DNA from: Filomicrobium sp.
GTDB lineage: Bacteria; Pseudomonadota; Alphaproteobacteria; Rhizobiales; Hyphomicrobiaceae
NCBI GenBank assembly: GCA_021775655.1
Contig: JAJFHK010000433.1
Location: 1-5,200 of the forward strand
DNA length: 5,200 bases
Direction of reading: 5' to 3'
The notes under the pieces are model-generated. The model did not search any database and was not told where the DNA came from. It saw only the letters and a list, made by a program, of their open reading frames with translations. Made by a program: the position numbers and the translations under genes. This document shows, in pieces, positions 1-5,200 of the stretch. Position 1 is the first letter of the stretch; each line of letters opens with the position of its first letter.

Positions 1-37
1 CGAAACAACAAACGATAATCATCAAGACACGGTTCAT
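1..37 (-). CDS. 5' end of an unidentified gene, probably exported or lipoprotein (partial)
   Basis: Only the first 12 codons and one base are visible before the left edge; they read MNRVLMIIVCCF. An ATG at 37-35 is preceded by a good Shine-Dalgarno sequence (GAGG, eight bases upstream), which is the main reason to call a gene on so short a stretch. The peptide has one Arg near the N-terminus followed by a hydrophobic run with two adjacent Cys. This resembles the start of a Sec signal peptide or of a lipoprotein signal, but no complete lipobox or cleavage site can be seen. The gene points the same way as mfd, and its start lies 154 bases beyond the mfd stop, so it may have its own promoter or be read through from mfd. 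The product cannot be identified. The alternative is a chance ATG behind a purine-rich stretch. Confidence 0.5.
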   Translation of the reverse strand, partial: MNRVLMIIVCCF

Positions 38-191
38 GGAATTCACCTCACGGAAAATGAGCCCAGCCCAAGCCGGAGAGCTGCGATGTTTTCTAAGACC
101 TAAAATTGGCAGAATTAACCTGTGCTGAAGGCAGGCGAGCGAAAAACACTATTCATTCCCGAGGCTTCGCAAATATGTCGCGCCGCCGCTT
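38..191. other. Intergenic region downstream of mfd
   Basis: This stretch lies between the mfd stop and the start of the left-edge gene. Apart from the ribosome binding site at its left end, I see no convincing gene, no promoter with both hexamers well spaced, and no hairpin followed by a T-run in the direction of mfd transcription. A 66-codon plus-strand frame beginning at 122 runs mostly inside mfd and has no family features. Confidence 0.6.
46..49 (-). promoter_or_regulatory. Ribosome binding site of the left-edge gene
   Basis: On the minus strand GAGG, within GTGAGGTG, ends eight bases before the ATG at 37-35. This is close to ideal spacing for pairing with the 16S rRNA 3' end, and it is the clearest Shine-Dalgarno sequence in the window. 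It supports translation starting at base 37. Confidence 0.5.
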
Positions 192-3100
192 TTAGGCCGC
201 TTTGCGACCTTCAGCGGCCACATCGGCGAGATTTGAAACGAACCCCCGAACGCCCGCCAACCTCTGCTCCGGCATGTCCCAACTCCCGCGGAAAACAATC
301 TTGTGATCGCTCTGCAGTTTGATCAGGCCCCTCGATGCTGAAATCAGATGCAGCAAGCCTTCCGGGTTGGAGAAGCTATCGTTATGGAACTGCACAACCG
401 CGCCTTTGGGGCCGGCATCAACCCGCGAAATCCCAGCCTTCCGACACAGCCCTTTGATCTCCATCACATCGAGCAGATGACGAACTTCCTCCGGTGGTGG
501 CCCAAACCGGTCGGCCAACTCTTCGGCAAAACCGTCGATCTCTTCACGCGTTTCAAGTGACGACAGGCGCCTGTAAAGGCCAAGCCGCGTTTGAAGGTCG
601 CTGACGTAGTCGTCAGGCAAAAGGATCGACGTGCCCAGCGAAATCTCCGGACTCCAGAGTTCACTTGTCGCCGCATCGTCGCCACCCTTCATGGTAGCAA
701 CGGCTTCTTCCAGCATCTGCTGATAAAGTTCAAAACCGACTTCACGAATATGTCCGGACTGCTCTTCGCCCAGCAGGTTCCCTGCCCCTCGAAGGTCAAG
801 GTCGTGCGATGCCAGCGAGAAACCAGCGCCCAGGGAATCGAGCGAATGCAGAACTTTGAGCCGCTTTTCGGCACCCTCGGTCAAAACCTTGCCGGGCTCG
901 GTAGTAATATATGCATAGGCCCGCGTTTTTGAACGGCCAACGCGTCCGCGTATTTGATAGAGCTGCGCCAATCCGAATATGTCAGACCGGTGCACGATAA
1001 GCGTATTGGCATTGGGAACATCAAGTCCGGACTCGACAATCGGCGTCGACAAGAGAATGTCGAAACTTCCTTCATAGAAAGCAGTCATCACGTCTTCGAG
1101 TTCCGTCGGGGTCATCTGGCCTGTCGCGCGCGCCACGCGCAATTCAGGTACAGCCTCAGCCAGAAACTCTGATACATCCGGGAGATCCGATATCCGGGGC
1201 ACAACATAAAATGTCTGCCCGCCGCGATAGCGCTCCCGGCGCAATGCATCGCGGATCACAACCGGATCAAACGGCGAAATGTATGTGCGAACCGCAAGCC
1301 GGTCGACTGGCGGCGTCGTAATGAGAGAAAGTTCGCGCACACCGGTCAAAGCCAATTGCAGTGTACGCGGGATAGGTGTCGCCGACAGCGTCAAGACGTG
1401 TACGTCTTCACGCATCTGTTTCAACCGCTCCTTGTGCGCAACTCCGAAGTGCTGCTCCTCGTCGATGATCAGGAGACCCAGCCGCTGAAACTTGATCTGC
1501 TTACCAAGTAGCGCGTGCGTGCCGATCACGATATCGATCGAGCCGTCTTTTACGCCTTCCTTTACGGTGTTGAGTTCCTTGGGCCCTACAAGGCGCGAAG
1601 CCTGCGCGATTTTCACCGGCAACCCCTCGAAGCGATCCAAGAATGTCTTGAAGTGCTGCCGCGCCAACAGCGTCGTTGGAACAACGACCGCAACTTGCAA
1701 CCCGTTGAGGGCTGCAACAAATGCCGCCCGTAGTGCCACTTCAGTTTTACCGAAGCCAACATCTCCGCAAACCAATCGGTCCATAGGTCGCCCAGAAGCC
1801 AAGTCGTGCAGAACTGCTTCGATACTTGTCTCCTGGTCTTCGGTCGGCTCGTAGGGGAAGCGCGCCACGAATTCTTCGTAGTCCCCTTGCGCCACTGTCA
1901 GTGCAGGCGCCTCACGCAGTTGTCGCAGCGCCGCGATTTTGATCAACTCCCCGGCGATCTCCAACAGGCGCTGTTTCAAGCGCGATTTGCGTGTTTGCCA
2001 GCTGGCACCACCAAGCCGGTCAGTCTGCGCCGTCCCCTCGTCCCCGCCATAGCGCGATAGGAGTTCGATATTCTCAACCGGCAGGAACAGCTTGTCGCCA
2101 CCTGCATATTCCAGCTCAAGACAATCGTGTTTGGATCCCAGCGCCTCGATCGTTTTCAGGCCAACAAATTGACCGATACCGTGATCGGCATGAACAACCA
2201 GATCTCGAACCGACAGACTGGTTGCTTCGCTTAGGACATCAGCGGCCTTGCGCGCCTTGCGTCTTGGGCGGATCAACCGTTCGCCGAGGATATCTTGCTC
2301 GCCAACGACAACGAGGTCGGGTGTTTCAAAGCCGCGCTCCAAACCAAGCACGGACATCGCGACCACCTTGCCCGGAAGCGCACGCGCTTCATCGAGGCTG
2401 CCAACATGGCGCGTATCGGCAAGACCGTGGTCGCCAAGAAGACCCATCAGCCGCTCGCGTGCTCCCGGCGACCAACTCGCAATCATCACTCTGCGATTTT
2501 GCCCAATAGCCGCGCGAATGTGCCCGACCACCGCATCGAAAACGTTAACATCGGGGTTTTGCCGCTCGGGCGCAAAAGTCCGCCCCGGCAGACCGGACCA
2601 CGACTTGACCGTTTCGGTTTCGTCCGCTTCAAACGGATTGAGCCTATAGACCTGACGCTCTTTCAGCAGCTCTACCCATGCAGCACCGTCTAGAAACATC
2701 TGTTCTGGGGGCACCGGACGGTACGGCGGTGCACCAAATGTCTGAACCTCTAAGGCTTCAACGCGCGCTTCATAATGTTCGGTGATCTGCCCAAACCGCT
2801 GCCGGATAGCTTCATCGGCGTTGTGGTCGAACGATATCGGCGCGTCCGGCGCATAATCGGCTAGCGTTTCCAGTTTTTCATGGAATAGCGGCAGCCAATG
2901 TTCCTGACCAGGATAACGCCCCCCAGCGCTGACGGCTTCGTAAAGCGGATCATCACCATGTCCGCCACCAAACAGCTCCACGTACTTCTGACGAAACCGC
3001 CTTGTTGCATCGTCGCCCAGCGCCACTTCGGCTATCGGCATCAGGACGACTTTTTGAATCGTCTTAATCGTCCGCTGCGTCTGCGGATCAAAAGTCTTGA

Positions 3101-3701
3101 TGCTTTCGAGCGTATCTCCAAAGAAATCGAGACGTACCGGCAATGCCCGCCCCGGCGGAAACAAATCAACAATTCCGCCGCGAACAGCGTATTCGCCAGC
3201 CTCCATCACGGTCCCCGTCCGCGTGAAACCAGCCAATTGAAACCGTTTCAAGAGCCGGTTCAGGTCGATGCGCTGACCGGCCGCAATCTGCTTCAGGCTG
3301 CCGCGCAAAAAATCTCGCGGAGCAAGCCGCTGCAGGATCGCATTGACAGTCGTCAACACAACGGTTGGGGCTTTGCGTCGCCCAACAGAAAGCTTCGCAA
3401 GCGTGGCAATGCGATGCGCAACAATTTCAGAATTCGGTCCGATCCGGTCGTAGGGCACCGTGTCCCAGGCCGGGAAGCATAGGACGCGAACTTCCGGAGC
3501 AAAGAATGCGAGGCCCGCTTCGAGCTGCGCAAGACGGCGATCGTCGCGTGCTACGTGCACTACGATCCCAGGCTGTCCTTCACCGTCGACGGGAAATTCG
3601 CGAACGAGTTGGCCCAGCACCCAAGGCTCCATGCCTTCGGGCACGCCAGTCAATTGCACATCTCGCGAGAGTAACGCTTTAGTTTTGTCGTTCATTGCCA
3701 C
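192..3701 (-). CDS. mfd: Transcription-repair coupling factor Mfd (TRCF), ATP-dependent DNA translocase
   Basis: Mfd binds RNA polymerase stalled at DNA damage, pushes it off by ATP-driven translocation and recruits UvrA to start nucleotide excision repair of the transcribed strand. The 1169 residues are close to the 1148 of E. coli Mfd, and every expected region is present. The N-terminal UvrB-like module includes FPAWDTVPYD (76-85) and the segment around LDFFGDTLES (191-200). The CarD-like RNA-polymerase-interacting domain starts near 496 (VVHADHGIGQF, 502-512), followed by a long basic linker helix near 570-595. The SF2 motor has Walker A GDVGFGKT (646-653), Walker B DEEQ (747-750), motif III LSATPIPRT (772-780) and motif VI QIRGRVGR (916-923). 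After it come the TRG-type translocation region (DLDLRGAGNLLGEEQSG, near 967-983) and the C-terminal autoinhibitory domain (about 1015-1120). No catalytic motif is lost. The first start is GTG at 3701-3699; an in-frame ATG lies two codons later (3695-3693), and either could be used. An in-frame stop lies upstream at 3729-3731. The gene follows sdhE by 46 bases and is probably in its operon. Confidence 0.98.
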   Translation of the reverse strand: MAMNDKTKALLSRDVQLTGVPEGMEPWVLGQLVREFPVDGEGQPGIVVHVARDDRRLAQLEAGLAFFAPEVRVLCFPAWDTVPYDRIGPNSEIVAHRIATLAKLSVGRRKAPTVVLTTVNAILQRLAPRDFLRGSLKQIAAGQRIDLNRLLKRFQLAGFTRTGTVMEAGEYAVRGGIVDLFPPGRALPVRLDFFGDTLESIKTFDPQTQRTIKTIQKVVLMPIAEVALGDDATRRFRQKYVELFGGGHGDDPLYEAVSAGGRYPGQEHWLPLFHEKLETLADYAPDAPISFDHNADEAIRQRFGQITEHYEARVEALEVQTFGAPPYRPVPPEQMFLDGAAWVELLKERQVYRLNPFEADETETVKSWSGLPGRTFAPERQNPDVNVFDAVVGHIRAAIGQNRRVMIASWSPGARERLMGLLGDHGLADTRHVGSLDEARALPGKVVAMSVLGLERGFETPDLVVVGEQDILGERLIRPRRKARKAADVLSEATSLSVRDLVVHADHGIGQFVGLKTIEALGSKHDCLELEYAGGDKLFLPVENIELLSRYGGDEGTAQTDRLGGASWQTRKSRLKQRLLEIAGELIKIAALRQLREAPALTVAQGDYEEFVARFPYEPTEDQETSIEAVLHDLASGRPMDRLVCGDVGFGKTEVALRAAFVAALNGLQVAVVVPTTLLARQHFKTFLDRFEGLPVKIAQASRLVGPKELNTVKEGVKDGSIDIVIGTHALLGKQIKFQRLGLLIIDEEQHFGVAHKERLKQMREDVHVLTLSATPIPRTLQLALTGVRELSLITTPPVDRLAVRTYISPFDPVVIRDALRRERYRGGQTFYVVPRISDLPDVSEFLAEAVPELRVARATGQMTPTELEDVMTAFYEGSFDILLSTPIVESGLDVPNANTLIVHRSDIFGLAQLYQIRGRVGRSKTRAYAYITTEPGKVLTEGAEKRLKVLHSLDSLGAGFSLASHDLDLRGAGNLLGEEQSGHIREVGFELYQQMLEEAVATMKGGDDAATSELWSPEISLGTSILLPDDYVSDLQTRLGLYRRLSSLETREEIDGFAEELADRFGPPPEEVRHLLDVMEIKGLCRKAGISRVDAGPKGAVVQFHNDSFSNPEGLLHLISASRGLIKLQSDHKIVFRGSWDMPEQRLAGVRGFVSNLADVAAEGRKAA
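195..219 (-). repeat. 7-bp inverted repeat at the 3' end of mfd
   Basis: GGCCGCT at 195-201 and AGCGGCC at 213-219 are perfect reverse complements separated by 11 bases, so the mfd transcript could fold a GC-rich hairpin next to its stop codon (192-194). The repeat lies in the codons for the last residues (AAEGRKAA), so part of the symmetry comes from Ala-rich coding. The sequence after it on the minus strand begins TAAAAGCGG and has no T-run. It therefore does not meet the usual pattern of an intrinsic terminator, although it could stabilise the 3' end of the message. Confidence 0.4.
1743..1766 (-). other. mfd: Mfd Walker A (P-loop) coding segment
   Basis: These bases encode GDVGFGKT, residues 646-653 of Mfd. 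The Lys and Thr that bind ATP phosphate and magnesium are intact, and the flanking residues (CGDVGFGKTEVALRAA) match the form shared by Mfd and RecG. This supports an active ATPase. Confidence 0.95.
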
Positions 3702-3747
3702 CAGATTGCATGCGGAACCGCCGCCGTTTCACCATAAACTCACTTAT
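3702..3747. other. Short gap between sdhE and mfd
   Basis: The 46 bases between the sdhE stop and the GTG of mfd hold no terminator that I can see. A small GC-rich inverted element (GCGG, five-base loop, CCGC on the minus strand) lies here but has no T-run after it. The spacing and common strand suggest that sdhE and mfd are on one transcript. No strong Shine-Dalgarno precedes either candidate mfd start; the best is GGTGG just before the ATG at 3695. Confidence 0.55.
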
Positions 3748-4008
3748 TCAATCGAACTCGCCGACACGACGCACGTCGGCAACCAGGTCCGCAAATCCCG
3801 TATCTCCAACAGGCGTACCCTTCATGACCCAGTCGTAAAGTTGCGGTTCCGGAAGCACCAGGAACTGTTCGAACAGCGCCATTTCGTCCGCATTCATGAC
3901 GCCCACGCGCTGCTCAGCAAACCGGCTCATCACGATATCCAGTTCCTTGGTTCCGCGATGCTGCGCCCTGTAAATCGCCCTACGGCGGCGCATCTCCATT
4001 TCTTCCAT
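3748..4008 (-). CDS. sdhE: FAD assembly factor SdhE (succinate dehydrogenase assembly factor 2 family, DUF339)
   Basis: SdhE is a small cytoplasmic protein that promotes covalent attachment of FAD to the flavoprotein subunit SdhA of succinate dehydrogenase. The 86 residues match the usual length (88 in E. coli). The family hallmark RGxxE is present as RGTKELD (residues 18-24; Arg18, Gly19 and Glu22 being the functional core). The basic N-terminus (RRRRAIYRAQH) and the later EPQLYDWVMKG (54-64) align by eye with the E. coli DPDLFNWLM segment. The ATG at 4008-4006 is the first possible start, because a stop in the same frame lies two codons upstream (4014-4012). It has no good ribosome binding site. 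Two further ATGs at 3999 and 3993 are in frame, and GGAAG sits eight bases before the one at 3993, so the native protein may begin at residue 6 (MRRRRA). It is the upstream partner of mfd and is divergent from recG. Confidence 0.94.
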   Translation of the reverse strand: MEEMEMRRRRAIYRAQHRGTKELDIVMSRFAEQRVGVMNADEMALFEQFLVLPEPQLYDWVMKGTPVGDTGFADLVADVRRVGEFD

Positions 4009-4093
4009 CAGTCAATCAACCTTGCCCCGGAATTTTAGGGCGCAACACTCTTCTCAACCGACCATGAGCACAAGAAATATCGACAACTATTCT

Positions 4094-4107
4094 CATCCCG
4101 CATCCCG
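4094..4107. repeat. Tandem direct repeat of CATCCCG
   Basis: Two perfect adjacent copies of CATCCCG lie about 85 bases upstream of the sdhE start, reading CGGGATG twice on the minus strand. A seven-base tandem could be half of a regulator binding site or pure chance; no known operator is recognised. Confidence 0.3.
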
Positions 4108-4131
4108 TGCACCTGAAGTGCCGTGGTATAA

Positions 4132-4144
4132 AGCCCGCGGGGCT
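4132..4144. repeat. Small inverted repeat, AGCCC-GCG-GGGCT
   Basis: Perfect 5-bp arms with a three-base loop lie in the divergent intergenic region, directly after TATAAA (4127-4132). It could be a short hairpin or an operator-like dyad. No T-run follows it in either direction, so it is not a typical terminator. Function is unknown. Confidence 0.3.
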
Positions 4145-4292
4145 CAGGGGGAAGAGGCAGACCGCGACGAATTGTACGGGTGAGGATACTGAAAACACGC
4201 CCCAATCTTCGTTAGTTCGTCACCAAGAGCTTGCGCGGCGGTGAGCAAAGGTAGCGTGCGAGCACACAGCGCCCACTAGTAGAACAAATGAT

Positions 4293-5200
4293 ATGCGCCC
4301 AAACCAGCTAACACCGCTGTTCGCACCTGCCCAGAGCCTCACAGGCATCGGGCCGCGTCTGGCCGTGCTGCTTGGCAAAGCACTATCGCTTCCACCCAAC
4401 GTTACCCAAGCCCGCATAATCGACCTCCTATGGCACCTCCCAACCGGCGTCATCGACCGGCGCGCCGAACCTAGTATCGCGCATGCCGCACCCGGCTGTA
4501 TCGTCACACTGAAGGTCCGCATTCTCAAGCATCGGCCTTCACCTCGCGGCAACAAAAAGGCGCCCTATAAGGTCTCCTGCGAAGACGACACTGGAAAAAT
4601 TGACATTGTCTTCTTCCACGCCGACCGCCGCTTCGTGGAAGCCCAATTGCCACCCGGCGAGGAACGTTTCATCTCTGGCCGCATCGAGCAGTACGGCGAA
4701 AAGCTGCAGATGACCCACCCCGACTATATCGTACCGCCGCATGCGCGTGGCGACTTGCCGCTGATGGAGCCGGTCTATGGTCTGACTGCCGGCTTATCGG
4801 GCAAGGTGCTCTATAAGGCAGTCCGACAGGCCTTGGACAAAGTCCCTGAACTGATTGAGTGGCAGGAACGGCGCTGGCTGGCTGAGCGCAAATGGCCACG
4901 GTTCCATGATGCCTTGCGCCAACTCCATCGACCTGAAAACGCTTCAGACGTCTCGACAGGCAGCACACATTGGCAACGCCTCGCCTACGACGAATTGCTC
5001 GCCGGCCAGATCGCACTGGCGATCGTACGTGCCAAGCTCAAGGGGCAGCGCGGACGCGAAGTTTCTGGCGACGGCAGCATCCGCGATAAAATCATCGCCG
5101 CTCTTCCTTTTGCTTTGACCAGTTCTCAAACGACCTCCTTGCAAGAGATCGCCGAGGACATGGCCGGTCCCTATCGAATGCTGCGGCTTCTGCAAGGCGA
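4293..5200 (+). CDS. recG: ATP-dependent DNA helicase RecG, N-terminal part (partial, runs off right edge)
   Basis: RecG is a double-strand DNA translocase that remodels stalled replication forks, Holliday junctions and R-loops. The window holds 302 complete codons with no stop; the full protein is usually near 700 residues. An N-terminal helical region includes LTGIGPRLAVLLG (16-28). The OB-fold wedge domain that splits branched DNA covers roughly 66-150, with VTLKVRI (71-77), DDTGKIDIVFF (98-108) and FISGRIEQYGEKLQM (126-140). PVYGLTAGLSGK (160-171) and YDELLAGQIALA (232-243) are typical of the linker before the motor. FALTSSQ (273-279) matches the Q-like motif, and MLRLLQG (296-302) stands immediately before the expected Walker A, which is lost at the edge. 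The ATG at 4293 is the only reasonable start after the in-frame stop at 4242-4244, and MRPNQLTPLFAP fits family N-termini. No strong Shine-Dalgarno is visible. It is divergent from sdhE-mfd. Confidence 0.97.
   Translation, partial: MRPNQLTPLFAPAQSLTGIGPRLAVLLGKALSLPPNVTQARIIDLLWHLPTGVIDRRAEPSIAHAAPGCIVTLKVRILKHRPSPRGNKKAPYKVSCEDDTGKIDIVFFHADRRFVEAQLPPGEERFISGRIEQYGEKLQMTHPDYIVPPHARGDLPLMEPVYGLTAGLSGKVLYKAVRQALDKVPELIEWQERRWLAERKWPRFHDALRQLHRPENASDVSTGSTHWQRLAYDELLAGQIALAIVRAKLKGQRGREVSGDGSIRDKIIAALPFALTSSQTTSLQEIAEDMAGPYRMLRLLQG

Larger units (their letters stand above)
4009..4292. promoter_or_regulatory. Divergent intergenic region between sdhE-mfd and recG
   Basis: By position these 284 bases must hold the promoters for both divergent units, unless recG is transcribed from further upstream. 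I cannot assign either promoter with confidence. For sdhE, TTGAGA and TAAAAT occur on the minus strand (4057-4052 and 4037-4032), but only 14 bases separate them, which is too short for a normal housekeeping promoter. On the plus strand TATAAA at 4127-4132 has no matching -35 hexamer 16-18 bases upstream. Small elements present are a tandem CATCCCG and a 5-bp inverted repeat. A 60-codon minus-strand frame at 4016-4198 has no recognisable features and is probably not a gene. Confidence 0.5.

Noticed and set aside
1991..2509. 172-codon plus-strand open frame antisense to the central part of mfd
   Set aside because: No recognisable family, Arg/His/Pro-rich composition typical of shadow frames, and full overlap with conserved Mfd coding sequence.
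2898..3482. 194-codon plus-strand open frame antisense to mfd
   Set aside because: It lies wholly inside the unmistakable mfd gene, its translation is Arg-, Pro- and Gln-rich without domain features, and it has no convincing ribosome binding site. Long antisense frames are common opposite GC-rich genes.
3460..4038. 192-codon plus-strand open frame spanning the mfd start and sdhE
   Set aside because: It runs antisense to two well-supported genes and their junction, and its composition and lack of motifs mark it as a shadow frame.
4032..4057. Possible sdhE promoter (TTGAGA and TAAAAT on the minus strand)
   Set aside because: The hexamers are good individually but only 14 bases apart, outside the normal 16-18 base spacing, so I do not call it.
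4127..4132. TATAAA as a -10 element for recG
   Set aside because: The sequence 16-18 bases upstream does not resemble a -35 hexamer, and it is more than 150 bases before the recG start.
4016..4198. 60-codon minus-strand open frame in the intergenic region upstream of sdhE
   Set aside because: It is not antisense to a gene, so it deserved a look, but it has no motif or clear ribosome binding site and runs up to the sdhE start region. It is more likely leader or promoter DNA.
4220..4555. 111-codon minus-strand open frame overlapping the recG start
   Set aside because: It overlaps the recG N-terminal coding region, whose translation clearly matches RecG; its own translation shows no family features.

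Overview
The window looks like ordinary chromosomal DNA from an alphaproteobacterium, most likely of the Hyphomicrobiales (Rhizobiales) type. The protein sequences of Mfd, SdhE and RecG all read as alphaproteobacterial. The arrangement sdhE-mfd on one strand with recG divergent on the other is one I associate with that order from general knowledge; I did not search for it. The genus cannot be named from this sequence alone.

Layout from left to right. Bases 1-37 hold the first 12 codons of a minus-strand gene that leaves the window. It has a clear ribosome binding site and a hydrophobic, export-signal-like N-terminus. Bases 38-191 are a short intergenic stretch downstream of mfd. Bases 192-3701 are a complete mfd on the minus strand, encoding the transcription-repair coupling factor, with a 7-bp GC-rich inverted repeat spanning its last codons. 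After a 46-base gap, bases 3748-4008 are a complete sdhE, also on the minus strand, encoding the assembly factor that helps attach FAD to succinate dehydrogenase. Bases 4009-4292 are the divergent intergenic region, which should hold the promoters for sdhE-mfd and for recG. From 4293 to the right edge, on the plus strand, is the first part of recG. It is cut just before the helicase Walker A motif.

How the genes relate: Mfd and RecG are both superfamily 2 DNA translocases that share a related motor module and act when a moving machine stalls. Mfd removes stalled RNA polymerase and recruits UvrA for nucleotide excision repair. RecG remodels stalled replication forks and branched DNA. SdhE has an unrelated role in respiration and is probably co-transcribed with mfd because it lies just upstream on the same strand.

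I looked on both strands for mobile elements, CRISPR arrays, tRNA or rRNA genes, toxin-antitoxin or defence genes and long repeats, and found none. I see no evidence of a previously undescribed system. The remaining points of interest are small: start-site ambiguities, the hairpin at the mfd stop, and the unexplained 284-base divergent intergenic region.
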